Of a DNA stretch of 64,000 bases, positions 36,080 to 43,667 are shown piece after piece. A program made the translations under genes and the position numbers. Below the pieces are notes generated by a model. The model was given only the letters and a program-made list of their open reading frames with translations. It ran no database searches and was not told the origin of the DNA. The stretch comes from a virus, in IMG/VR virus record IMGVR_UViG_3300022934_003307, positions 1 to 64,000 of that record. One strand, given 5' to 3'. Numbering within the stretch: the first letter of the stretch is position 1; each line of letters opens with the position of its first letter.

Positions 36080-36099
36080 AAATGCATTTAAGCGCATTT
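36080..36099 (+). repeat. short inverted repeat upstream of a promoter
   Basis: AAATGC (36080-36085) and GCATTT (36094-36099) form a 6-bp hairpin immediately before the promoter. The same arrangement recurs at 48569-48589. It may be a weak terminator or a protein-binding site. Confidence 0.5.
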
Positions 36100-36104
36100 A
36101 ACGG

Positions 36105-36133
36105 TTTACATTTGCTGAAAACTGTGGTAGAAT
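36105..36133 (+). promoter_or_regulatory. early promoter cassette
   Basis: TTTACA (36105-36110), 17 bases, TGTGG and TAGAAT (36128-36133), followed by ATATCTAT. Nearly the same ~70 bases occur before the genes at 48655 and 59529, so this is a repeated early promoter and leader cassette. Confidence 0.88.
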
Positions 36134-36163
36134 ATATCTATTAAATGGAAAAGGAAAAGAAAC

Positions 36164-36433
36164 ATGAATGCTCTTAACACACTTATCGATCAAACTCAAT
36201 CTTACATGGTTGAAGCAAACAATAATGGTGATAAGGACATGGCTCACTGCTACCTTTGTGATTTATCAGACTTTGTCGAAATCCAACACCTTTTAACAAT
36301 AGGTGATACTAAGGTTGCTGCGAAACGTATCAATAACATGGATACTGCACCTCGTGAAGAATTTGTTGTTGCAGTTGCTAAAGACAAAGGTAATAATTGG
36401 GTAGCAGAAAACCTAGGATGGGAAGTAGCTTAA
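36164..36433 (+). CDS. small early protein, unknown
   Basis: This 89-residue protein starts MNALNTLIDQTQSYMVEANN; its N-terminal half is helical. It directly follows a strong early promoter and an AAAAGGAAAAG leader. No family motif is recognised. An early host-takeover function is plausible from the promoter type only. It ends in a TAATG overlap with the next gene. Confidence 0.7.
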   Translation: MNALNTLIDQTQSYMVEANNNGDKDMAHCYLCDLSDFVEIQHLLTIGDTKVAAKRINNMDTAPREEFVVAVAKDKGNNWVAENLGWEVA

Positions 36434-36609
36434 TGAAAACTGGATATGATATTCCATTACTAGCTCAACAAATCGAAAATGATATTCGTAATTGGGCTAT
36501 CAAAAAAGGCTATCGTAAAAATCATGATAGTCTTCTTAGTGTTTCTATAGTTGATGAATATTGGAGTGAAAAGCTTGACACTGAAAAAGCTTCAGAAATT
36601 ATTTCGTAA
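36433..36609 (+). CDS. small protein, unknown
   Basis: This 58-residue protein starts at the ATG of a TAATG junction and is charged and helical ('LAQQIENDIRNWAIKKGYRK' near 10). It is probably translationally coupled to the upstream gene. No function is recognised. Confidence 0.6.
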   Translation: MKTGYDIPLLAQQIENDIRNWAIKKGYRKNHDSLLSVSIVDEYWSEKLDTEKASEIIS

Positions 36610-36724
36610 AGAAAAAGTAGAATACATTATACGAAGCTATGATGGTAATGTATTAACAGTGTCACTATGGATAAAGGATAAAGATGTCAAAAGAATCTCT
36701 AAAAGTACTTCAGAAAGCAGCTGA
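36575..36724 (+). CDS. possible 49-residue protein overlapping both neighbours
   Basis: A TTG start with GGAG eight bases upstream opens a 49-residue basic protein ('RKEKVEYIIRSYDGNVLTVS' in the middle) that overlaps the upstream gene by 35 bases and the downstream one by 41. The composition looks protein-like in the non-overlapped middle part, and TTG starts occur elsewhere in this phage. It is weaker than its neighbours and could be chance. Confidence 0.35.
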   Translation: MTLKKLQKLFRKEKVEYIIRSYDGNVLTVSLWIKDKDVKRISKSTSESS

Positions 36725-37061
36725 AGTACAAACTAAAAAAGGTAATGATTACCAAAACCCAAACTCACGTGTAAAGCAAGCTGATTACTATCCACGTGGT
36801 TGTGCTACACTTCTTGATACAATGTATGCTAAAGTACTACGCATGCAGTCTGTACTTGAAGCAATGGAAAATGATCCTGACTATAAACCAAATTTTGAAT
36901 CGCTTGAAGACTCTTGCATTGATATTATCAATTATGCATCTTTCTTTGCTGCATATATGAAAAATGGTATTGATGGACAAGATCCTAATCGTGATTTTCT
37001 AAATAGGCCGAAAGCAAAAAATGTCAATACCTCACGTACGCAGGACAATGAATCCGCCTAA
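36684..37061 (+). CDS. DUF1599 / nucleotide-modification-associated domain 1 protein
   Basis: This 125-residue protein fits the NMAD1 (DUF1599) pattern: 'KKGNDYQNPNSRVKQADYYP' near residue 18, 'LDTMYAKVLRMQSVLEAM' near 44 and 'ESLEDSCIDIINYASFFAAY' near 72. The family is associated by genome context with modified-nucleotide phages. Here it starts a run of nucleotide and sugar genes that leads to dCMP hydroxymethylase and a DNA glucosyltransferase. It overlaps the next gene by 14 bases. Confidence 0.75.
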   Translation: MSKESLKVLQKAAEVQTKKGNDYQNPNSRVKQADYYPRGCATLLDTMYAKVLRMQSVLEAMENDPDYKPNFESLEDSCIDIINYASFFAAYMKNGIDGQDPNRDFLNRPKAKNVNTSRTQDNESA

Positions 37062-37758
37062 GAATTATATATTTGATGTAGATGGTACATTAACACCTAG
37101 CCGTGGCCGTATTGATGTAAACTTTTCTTGGTGGTTTGCTAAGTTTGTAGAAAATAATAATGTATATCTTGTAACTGGTAGCGATAGACCAAAAACTATT
37201 GAACAAATTGGTGAATACATTTATGGAAAATGTCAGCGCGTTTATCAATGCGCAGGTGCAGAAGTTTACAAAAATGAATTGTGTATTTCTAGAAGTGAGT
37301 GGATAGGTTCATCAGCTCTTATTGAAGCATGCGAAAAAGAACTTATATCTAATCAATTTCCTTTAAGAACCGGTAATCATATTGAGCAAAGAACGGGATT
37401 ATTAAATTTTAGTATTATTGGCCGGAATTGTACTCTTGGTGAAAGAAAACTTTATGTCAAATATGATGAAGAAAATAATGATCGTGAAAAAATAGCTAGA
37501 AGACTAAGAAAATCATTTCCAGATTTAGGATTTAAAGTTGCTGGTGAAACCGGTATTGATATTACACCTAAAGATTGCAATAAATCTCAAATTCTAAAAG
37601 ATTTTGGTTCTTATGATCATATATACTTTTTTGGAGATAAAACAGGTCCGGGAGGTAATGACTATGAAATATATGAAGCTATCAATGACATGCCATGTGG
37701 TAAAAGTTTTGCGGTAAACGGATGGAAAGAAACATGGAATACACTAAAAAGCTTGTAG
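37048..37758 (+). CDS. phosphomannomutase-like HAD enzyme (PMM2 type)
   Basis: This is a 236-residue HAD phosphomutase of the eukaryote-type PMM family: 'FDVDGTLTPSRGRID' (DxDxT nucleophile) near residue 9, 'EQRTGLLNFSIIGRNC' near 112, 'GFKVAGETGIDITPK' near 165 and 'FFGDKTGPGGNDYEIY' near 194. It interconverts mannose-6- and mannose-1-phosphate (or glucose phosphates) to feed NDP-sugar synthesis. The start has AGGA upstream and overlaps the previous gene. PMM2-type enzymes are uncommon in bacteria, so this phage copy is notable. Confidence 0.82.
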   Translation: MNPPKNYIFDVDGTLTPSRGRIDVNFSWWFAKFVENNNVYLVTGSDRPKTIEQIGEYIYGKCQRVYQCAGAEVYKNELCISRSEWIGSSALIEACEKELISNQFPLRTGNHIEQRTGLLNFSIIGRNCTLGERKLYVKYDEENNDREKIARRLRKSFPDLGFKVAGETGIDITPKDCNKSQILKDFGSYDHIYFFGDKTGPGGNDYEIYEAINDMPCGKSFAVNGWKETWNTLKSL

Positions 37759-38168
37759 GTTTTACTTGCAGTACTTTTGATTTATTACATGCTGGGCATG
37801 TAGCTATGTTACGTGAAGCTAAAGCGCAGTGTGATTATCTTATTGTTGGATTACAGGTGGATCCTTCAATAGATAGAAAAGAAAAAAATGCACCTGTTCA
37901 AACGATTGTCGAAAGGCAAGCTCAACTTTCTGCTATTAAATATGTAGACGAAGTTTTAGTTTATACCACAGAATCTGATTTGCTCGACATTCTTAATATG
38001 TATCCGATTGATATCCGTATACTCGGAGAAGAATATCGAGATAAAGAATTCACAGGAAAAGACCAATGCAGGAGACGAGGAATACAGTTATATTTCAACA
38101 AGAGAGATCACCGGTTTTCGACCAGCGATTTAAGGATGAGGGTTTCGGAATGTTCGAAAAGAAAATAG
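37734..38168 (+). CDS. cytidylyltransferase (glycerol-3-phosphate type)
   Basis: This 144-residue nucleotidyltransferase has 'GFTCSTFDLLHAGHVAML' (HAGH motif) near residue 8 and 'HRFSTSDLRMRV' near 124, the counterpart of the RxxxTSxL motif. Relatives (TagD/RfaE-C type) attach CMP or AMP to glycerol phosphate or sugar phosphates. It is embedded in a sugar-nucleotide cluster, overlapping PMM by 25 bases and UDP-glucose dehydrogenase by 19. Confidence 0.85.
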   Translation: MEYTKKLVGFTCSTFDLLHAGHVAMLREAKAQCDYLIVGLQVDPSIDRKEKNAPVQTIVERQAQLSAIKYVDEVLVYTTESDLLDILNMYPIDIRILGEEYRDKEFTGKDQCRRRGIQLYFNKRDHRFSTSDLRMRVSECSKRK

Positions 38169-38971
38169 CAATTGTTGGAATGGGCTTCGTAGGTAGCGCA
38201 GTTGCTTATGGATTTAATCATCCATTTGTAGAACAACAGCATATTGATCCAAAGTTAGGTAATAGCATCATGGATATCCATGATGATACAGATTTTATTT
38301 TTGTCTGTGTACCAACACCTATGGATGATTTTAGCATTGTTCGAGAAGTGATGGAAGAATTATATTCAAATGATTTTCCAGCGGTAATTATCTTAAAATC
38401 AACTGTGCCACCAAATATCATTGAAGAAATGATTCACCCAGACATGGTATATAATCCAGAATTTCTTACTGAGAAATCTGCGGCAGAGCAATTCATTAAT
38501 CCTAATTTCCATATTCTTGGTGGAAGTGATGATGCTATTGGAGATGTATTAGATTTATATGAAAGATATAGTCTATGTAATCCGGCACCGTTTTTTAATA
38601 TGACGGCTGAAGAAGCATCAATTGTAAAATATACAATCAATTCTTTCTTAGCAACTAAAGTCACATTCTTTAATCAGATGTATGATTTTTGTAAGCAATG
38701 GCAAGCAAATCCTTCTATAGTTTTTAATGCTGTAGGTGCTGATCCAAGAATTGGCCACGGTCACACTAAAGTTCCAGGCTTTGATAATAAACGAGGATTT
38801 GGTGGAGCGTGTTTCCCAAAAGACACAAAAGCAATTACAGATATTGCTGGCACAGGTGTACTATCTCTTATCGAGCATGTCATTAAAGTTAATAATGATT
38901 ATAGAAATCAATATGAAAGAGATGATAGAGAAAAAGAACAAAATATAGTTTACTTTCCAAAGGATGTATGA
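38150..38971 (+). CDS. UDP-glucose 6-dehydrogenase-like
   Basis: This 273-residue enzyme has the Rossmann motif 'IAIVGMGFVGSAVAYGF' at residues 6-22, 'PEFLTEKSA' near 105, the central 'NSFLATKVTFFNQM' helix near 165 and the catalytic Cys loop 'GFGGACFPKDTKAI' near 214. It oxidises UDP-glucose (or another NDP-hexose) to the uronate. It is shorter than full-length Ugd (about 390-440 residues) and lacks the C-terminal UDP-binding domain, as in some phage homologues. The start overlaps the cytidylyltransferase gene. Confidence 0.85.
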   Translation: MFEKKIAIVGMGFVGSAVAYGFNHPFVEQQHIDPKLGNSIMDIHDDTDFIFVCVPTPMDDFSIVREVMEELYSNDFPAVIILKSTVPPNIIEEMIHPDMVYNPEFLTEKSAAEQFINPNFHILGGSDDAIGDVLDLYERYSLCNPAPFFNMTAEEASIVKYTINSFLATKVTFFNQMYDFCKQWQANPSIVFNAVGADPRIGHGHTKVPGFDNKRGFGGACFPKDTKAITDIAGTGVLSLIEHVIKVNNDYRNQYERDDREKEQNIVYFPKDV

Positions 38972-38977
38972 TATAAT
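38949..38977 (+). promoter_or_regulatory. early promoter of dCMP hydroxymethylase, leaderless geometry
   Basis: TTTACT (38949-38954), 17 bases, TATAAT (38972-38977). The ATG at 38984 is 6 bases after the -10 box, the same spacing as at gp43, 33451 and thyX. Confidence 0.75.
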
Positions 38978-38983
38978 ATGCTT

Positions 38984-39673
38984 ATGTACAGTGTAAAAGA
39001 TATTAGAGAGTTTTTCATAGGTGAGCTAAAAGATGAAGCTTTTACCATGGATAAAACTGGTCAAAAAACAATTGAAATGATTGGTGCTTCATTTATAGCA
39101 AGTGAACCAGCTATTTTTGGTACGCCTAATCATGAATATATCGCAAAAGAACTTGCGTGGTATGAGTCACAATCAACAAACATTTATGATATTAATAAAG
39201 AGTCTGGCGCTGATGCTCCTACTGCTTGGAAATATACTGCAAATACTCACGGAGAAATCAATTCTAATTACGGAAAATTGATTTTCGATGATATATATTA
39301 TAACCAGTACGGAAACGTACTGGACGAGTTGATTAATAATCCAGATGGGCGTAGAGCTAGTATGATCTATAATCGTCCTTCTATTTGGGTTGAATATAAT
39401 GAAAACAATAAAAACGATTTTATTTGCACTAATAGTGTTACGTATTACATACGAGATAATCTTTTACATGCTGTAGTTCAAATGAGATCTAATGATGTTA
39501 TTTTTGGTTATAAAAACGATTATGCTTGGCAACGTTACGTAATGGATCGTTTAATAATGGATTATAATGGATTAAATATGTATGATAGCGGAGATAAAAT
39601 AGAGCTTGGTCACATTGTTTGGCAAGTTCAAAACTTACATGTTTATGAAAGGCATTTCCATCTTGTTAAATAA
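38984..39673 (+). CDS. 42: dCMP hydroxymethylase (thymidylate-synthase family, gp42-like)
   Basis: This 229-residue ThyA-fold enzyme has catalytic Cys 148 in 'FICTNSVTYYIRD'. The substrate loop reads 'MRSNDVIFGYKND', placing Asp 179 where thymidylate synthases have the Asn that selects dUMP. These positions equal the Cys148/Asp179 pair of T4 dCMP hydroxymethylase. It makes hydroxymethyl-dCMP for incorporation into DNA. A separate ThyX is encoded at 47851, consistent with this enzyme not serving dTMP synthesis. The ATG at 38984 is chosen from the promoter spacing; 38978 overlaps the promoter edge. Confidence 0.85.
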   Translation: MYSVKDIREFFIGELKDEAFTMDKTGQKTIEMIGASFIASEPAIFGTPNHEYIAKELAWYESQSTNIYDINKESGADAPTAWKYTANTHGEINSNYGKLIFDDIYYNQYGNVLDELINNPDGRRASMIYNRPSIWVEYNENNKNDFICTNSVTYYIRDNLLHAVVQMRSNDVIFGYKNDYAWQRYVMDRLIMDYNGLNMYDSGDKIELGHIVWQVQNLHVYERHFHLVK

Positions 39674-40100
39674 ATGGAAATATCGATATTTGGATTTAGC
39701 AGATCAAGTAGGTTCTTGGTCTAAAGATCCATCTCGTAAAATAGGAGCAATAGCAGTTGGTAAACATGGCCAAGTGTTAGCACAAGGTTATAACGGATTT
39801 CCTCGAGGTATTTCTGACATGGATGAACGTTATAATGATCGACAACTCAAATACAAATATGTAGTACATGCAGAAATGAACTGTATTTACAATGCAGCTG
39901 ATAATGGCGTATCATTAAGAGGTGCAGATTTGTACGTAACAGGTTTGCCAACCTGTTCAGATTGCGCGAAAGGAGTTATACAAGTTGGCATTAAGCGAGT
40001 CTTCATGCGAGCTGATGTTCCAGAAGCATGGATAGACTCATGGAAATTAACACAAAGTTTCTTTAATGAAGCAGGAGTCAAATATGAACTTATTGGATAA
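39645..40100 (+). CDS. cd: deoxycytidylate deaminase
   Basis: This 151-residue zinc deaminase has 'YVVHAEMNCIYNAA' (HAE motif) near residue 67 and 'GLPTCSDCAKGVI' (PCxxC-like PTCSDC) near 98. It converts dCMP to dUMP for dTTP synthesis. 'SKDPSRKIGAIAV' at the N-terminus is conserved in phage dCMP deaminases. The start lies inside the hydroxymethylase gene (ATG 39639 or 39645), and it overlaps the next small gene. Confidence 0.9.
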   Translation: MKGISILLNKWKYRYLDLADQVGSWSKDPSRKIGAIAVGKHGQVLAQGYNGFPRGISDMDERYNDRQLKYKYVVHAEMNCIYNAADNGVSLRGADLYVTGLPTCSDCAKGVIQVGIKRVFMRADVPEAWIDSWKLTQSFFNEAGVKYELIG

Positions 40101-40326
40101 AGTAAAAGCAAGTACCGAATCACCCGATGACGACAACTCATATACTCAAGAAAGATATTATGAATATATGTTAAGGCGTTATCGAGAAGAAAAAGAATCT
40201 CAAACTCCTATTAAATCTGATCTTCAACGAGAAGCTGAAATATCAGATTTAAAAGAAAGAATTAAAAAACTTGAAGTCGATATGGCTCATGTCCAATTAG
40301 AACAAAAAACAACTCTATATGGGTAA
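40084..40326 (+). CDS. small coiled-coil protein, unknown
   Basis: This 80-residue charged protein has a predicted coiled coil in residues 45-78 ('AEISDLKERIKKLEVDMAHV'). AGGAG is well placed before ATG 40084. It ends just before a strong terminator. No function is recognised. Confidence 0.65.
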   Translation: MNLLDKVKASTESPDDDNSYTQERYYEYMLRRYREEKESQTPIKSDLQREAEISDLKERIKKLEVDMAHVQLEQKTTLYG

Positions 40327-40334
40327 TTGATTAG

Positions 40335-40359
40335 GTGAGGGGAAATTTCCCCTCACTTT
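40335..40359 (+). terminator. perfect palindromic terminator
   Basis: GTGAGGGGAAA and TTTCCCCTCAC form an 11-bp perfect inverted repeat followed by TTTA. It separates the nucleotide-metabolism unit from the glucosyltransferase promoter and could act in both directions. Confidence 0.75.
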
Positions 40360-40371
40360 AAAACTTAACGG

Positions 40372-40400
40372 TGTACATTCTACTAAAAATTTGATAGAAT
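40372..40400 (+). promoter_or_regulatory. early promoter of the DNA glucosyltransferase
   Basis: TGTACA (40372-40377), 17 bases, TAGAAT (40395-40400) keep the exact spacing of the other early promoters; the -35 box has one change from TTTACA. A leader of about 20 bases with AGGA precedes the ATG. Confidence 0.75.
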
Positions 40401-40427
40401 AATAAAAATAACAGTTAGGACTATATT

Positions 40428-41705
40428 ATGAAAATTGGCGTAATTCTTGGCCGCGGTGTAGAAGGCGTTGGCCTTACTAAGAATGTAGTAGAATTTCAAA
40501 AATTATTTCCAGGCGTAGAAGTATTTGCCACAATTGATAAATTGTGGCCACGTATGAATTCTATGAATTTTAAAGTAAATTATTTTCGTGGATCTGATTG
40601 GGATACTATTAGTAAGCCTGCTAAAAAATTTCCCAATTTACTTACCTGTACTCAAGTAATTGATCGTATAAATGAATTAGATGCTTGTATTGTTTGGAGT
40701 GTACCTTCAAAATCTCATCCAGAAGATATGGTTGAAAATTTTATTAATTTACTTGATAAAATTAAAATACGTAAATCATTAGTTCAAGTTGATCATAAAA
40801 TTCATTCAATTAATCGTAATGCACGATTATCTGAAATTTGTTCTAAAATGAATGTTCTTATGTGTCATTCAATTGATAATCCATTTGGTCAATGGGTAAA
40901 GAAAAATAATATTAAAGTCCCTCTTACTAATATGGGTGTAGGATTTAATTTCAATAAAGATTATTGGAAACCAATTGAACAGCAAGATCCTCGTTATATT
41001 CGTTGGGTTGGTAGATCTGCCATGTGGAAAGGTCCAGATCTTATGATTGATTTACACAATGATTGGTTTCGTAAAAGCAATTTCATTACAGTATTAGAAG
41101 GTTTAGAAGCATCTATCCAATGGCCACTCATTGTATATAAAAATCCAAAAGAAATGTCTGATAGACGAGATGTGATTAATTATTTCAGACCTGAAAAAGG
41201 TATAGATGAAAATTCTTCTAGAGATCCACAATATGGTACTGAAAAAGAAAACTCAGGCGCTTATCTTTATACATCATATATTCATAGTGAAATGATGGAA
41301 CGTATGAGTCTTAGCGGGTTTGGTGCAGATTTGATGAACTTTAAAGAAAATGTATATGGTAATAATGTAGAATATTGTCATACTGATGCATTTGCTGCTG
41401 GTGTTATTCCATTATTCCATAAACACTTTTGTGATAATGTTATACACCGTAAACAAGGAAAACCAATTTCTGAGTGCATAAATACTGGTACGTTGGGTAT
41501 AGATAAAACTAATGCACGTGATGTATTTCAGACAATGATGAATCTTAAAAATGATAATGGACTTAGATCTGATATGCGAGAACAAATGTTTGAATTTTGG
41601 AAAGAACATTGCGATGCTGAAATAGTTTATAAAGACATTCTCGACAAAACACTTAATTTTAACGAGCTTGAAGAAGAAGCTACATTGGAGGAGTTTTTTG
41701 CATGA
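40428..41705 (+). CDS. agt: DNA alpha-glucosyltransferase-like (T4 AGT family)
   Basis: This 425-residue GT-B glycosyltransferase follows T4 alpha-glucosyltransferase closely in layout: 'GRGVEGVGLTKNVVEFQ' at residues 8-24, 'RWVGRSAMWKGPDLM' near 189, 'VLEGLEASIQ' near 223, 'SEMMERMSLSGFGADL' near 287 and 'EYCHTDAFAAGVIPLF' near 313. T4 AGT transfers glucose from UDP-glucose to 5-hydroxymethylcytosine in DNA. With the dCMP hydroxymethylase nearby this argues for glycosylated cytosines that resist restriction. The sugar actually used is unknown. Confidence 0.82.
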   Translation: MKIGVILGRGVEGVGLTKNVVEFQKLFPGVEVFATIDKLWPRMNSMNFKVNYFRGSDWDTISKPAKKFPNLLTCTQVIDRINELDACIVWSVPSKSHPEDMVENFINLLDKIKIRKSLVQVDHKIHSINRNARLSEICSKMNVLMCHSIDNPFGQWVKKNNIKVPLTNMGVGFNFNKDYWKPIEQQDPRYIRWVGRSAMWKGPDLMIDLHNDWFRKSNFITVLEGLEASIQWPLIVYKNPKEMSDRRDVINYFRPEKGIDENSSRDPQYGTEKENSGAYLYTSYIHSEMMERMSLSGFGADLMNFKENVYGNNVEYCHTDAFAAGVIPLFHKHFCDNVIHRKQGKPISECINTGTLGIDKTNARDVFQTMMNLKNDNGLRSDMREQMFEFWKEHCDAEIVYKDILDKTLNFNELEEEATLEEFFA

Positions 41706-42454
41706 AAATTGTAATTACTGGATCAAGAGGGTTTATTGGTTCCCATCTTAAAAATCATTATGAAAACAAACATCAAATTGTTGAATGGGATAGAAGTATT
41801 AAAAAAAACATTGAAGATTTTTCTTTGTCATCTGGTGTTGGTGCAGTAGTTCATTTAGCTGCACTTGCTGATGTAAGAAGAAGTATTGCTGAACCCGATT
41901 TATATTGGCAAAATAATGTAATAAATACTAAAAGAATACAGGATATGTGTGCAATGCATAACGTAAAGTTATTATATGCATCTTCATCATGTATTCACAA
42001 TTGGAGTTTATCACCGTATGGAACCTCAAAGAAAGTCAACGAAGCAACAGCTCATCCAGGCCAAGTTGGTCTCCGCTTTACCACTGTTTATGGCGATGGT
42101 GCTCGGGATACTATGTTTATGGGCCGGCTTCTTTCCGGTGATCTTCAGTATAGTACTAACCATATTCGTGATTTTATTCATGTTAGTGATGTTGTCTCAG
42201 CGATTGATTCAATTATTTTTTCTGAGCATGAACCCAAACATGGCGCTTATGATATTGGGACTGGAAATGGTAATCCTGTATCAGCTCTTGCTAAATTGGC
42301 TGGATATGATATTCCCGTAAAAGATGGGGATCCATGCGAAGCACAGGATAATACTGCAGATATTACACCAATGCAAGAAGAGTTTGGTTGGGAACCAAAG
42401 GTTGATGTAAAAAAATATATTATTAATCATCAATATGAAGGAACTCCTGTTTAA
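41702..42454 (+). CDS. NAD-dependent sugar epimerase/dehydratase-like
   Basis: This 250-residue extended SDR has 'MKIVITGSRGFIGSHL' (GxxGxxG) at the N-terminus, 'HLAALADVRRS' near 51, 'YASSSCIHNW' near 93 and the catalytic 'YGTSK' near 106. It resembles GalE/WcaG enzymes that epimerise or dehydrate NDP-sugars. It overlaps the glucosyltransferase by 4 bases and abuts the C5-methyltransferase, so it may tailor the donor sugar for the modification. It is shorter than typical GalE (about 330 residues). Confidence 0.85.
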   Translation: MKIVITGSRGFIGSHLKNHYENKHQIVEWDRSIKKNIEDFSLSSGVGAVVHLAALADVRRSIAEPDLYWQNNVINTKRIQDMCAMHNVKLLYASSSCIHNWSLSPYGTSKKVNEATAHPGQVGLRFTTVYGDGARDTMFMGRLLSGDLQYSTNHIRDFIHVSDVVSAIDSIIFSEHEPKHGAYDIGTGNGNPVSALAKLAGYDIPVKDGDPCEAQDNTADITPMQEEFGWEPKVDVKKYIINHQYEGTPV

Positions 42455-43644
42455 TGAATTATGCAAGTATAGTCCCGCTCATTGGTGGTGAGACTATCGC
42501 CATGGAGCGGGTCTTTAATAAAAAACCGGAGTATATTTTAAGTTATGAACCGTTTCAATCTAATGACGACCATTTGGTCAAATATTACAAATCAGTTCCC
42601 TACCATCTTATCGATGATGGTAGGGAACCTGTGTTTTCTAATGTCGATGTTATTAATACCGTATGTCCTTGTGCTGGTCTTAGCAGTTTATCTACTACAG
42701 CTAATTCTGATTCTGCTGCTAACGATTGGATGCGCACCACAGCTACTTATGTATTGGGTACACTCAAACCTAAAGTATTCTGGGGCGAAAACGCGCCAAG
42801 ACTTGCTTCTAAAATGGGACAACCGATTGTCGAAGATCTCAGACAAATTGGGAGAGATAACGGATACACTTTCTCAATATATAAGACGAAGTCTATCCTT
42901 CATGGATTAAGTCAAACTCGTGATAGAACTTTTTATTTTTTCTGGAAAGGTGAAAAAGTACCAAAATTCGAATATATAAAAAGGAAGCACGAGAAAATTG
43001 AGGATACGATACGTTCCGTGAAACGAGATCAAGCTGATCCAATGAACATCCTAACTAATGATCGTGTTCCAACTGAGAATGCTTATTATAAGTATATCCT
43101 TCAAGAAATTGAAGGTGGTATGGATCATGCTACATTTTCTTCTAAAATAGAAAAATCTACAAACGTATTAGATCATATTGAAAAACATACAACTTATGAC
43201 AAAGTAGCTAAATGGATGGCTAAAAATGGCTATCATAAAGAAGCTGATCGTTGTAATAAAATGTATGATAAATTAAAAGCCGGTTTTAATATTATGAGAA
43301 AAAATGTAGAAATTCCAAAAGATTATATTGGAGCATTTGTAGGACATTATCCAACACAACTTACTCATCCAGATGAAGATCGTTTTCTTACAATTCGTGA
43401 ATGTATGTCTATTATGAAATTACCTAATGACATGATATTACAAGGCGGTAAAAAAAATATAAATCATATTTGTCAAAACGTGCCCGTAACTACTGCTATG
43501 GATATGGCAGAGCATGTATTAAAATTTATTGATGGTAGATTATCAAATCAAATGATTGATACTGATTATGTAGTTCAATGTAATAAATCTCAAAAAATTC
43601 AATATCAGCAAAATAGTTTACAACTCGATGAATTTATGGTATAA
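42454..43644 (+). CDS. DNA (cytosine-5) methyltransferase-like
   Basis: This 396-residue protein carries C5-methylase motifs in order: a motif I region 'VPLIGGETIAMERVF' (7-21), a motif IV variant 'TVCPCAGLSSLS' (catalytic Cys 73; Ala replaces the usual Gln after Cys), motif VI 'WGENAPR' (120), motif VIII 'QTRDR' near 154, motif IX 'TIRECMSIMKLPNDM' near 310 and motif X 'NVPVTTAMDMAEH' near 340. It starts at the TAATG junction with the epimerase gene. The PCA variant and the predicted hydroxymethylcytosine content raise the question of its real substrate. Confidence 0.85.
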   Translation: MNYASIVPLIGGETIAMERVFNKKPEYILSYEPFQSNDDHLVKYYKSVPYHLIDDGREPVFSNVDVINTVCPCAGLSSLSTTANSDSAANDWMRTTATYVLGTLKPKVFWGENAPRLASKMGQPIVEDLRQIGRDNGYTFSIYKTKSILHGLSQTRDRTFYFFWKGEKVPKFEYIKRKHEKIEDTIRSVKRDQADPMNILTNDRVPTENAYYKYILQEIEGGMDHATFSSKIEKSTNVLDHIEKHTTYDKVAKWMAKNGYHKEADRCNKMYDKLKAGFNIMRKNVEIPKDYIGAFVGHYPTQLTHPDEDRFLTIRECMSIMKLPNDMILQGGKKNINHICQNVPVTTAMDMAEHVLKFIDGRLSNQMIDTDYVVQCNKSQKIQYQQNSLQLDEFMV

Positions 43645-43645
43645 T
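43617..43645 (+). promoter_or_regulatory. early promoter of uvsX inside the methyltransferase 3' end
   Basis: TTTACA (43617-43622), 17 bases, ATGG then TATAAT (43640-43645). It overlaps the stop region of the methyltransferase gene, and the leader carries AAAGGAG before the uvsX ATG. Confidence 0.82.
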
Positions 43646-43667
43646 AATAAAGTTAAAGGAGCAATAT

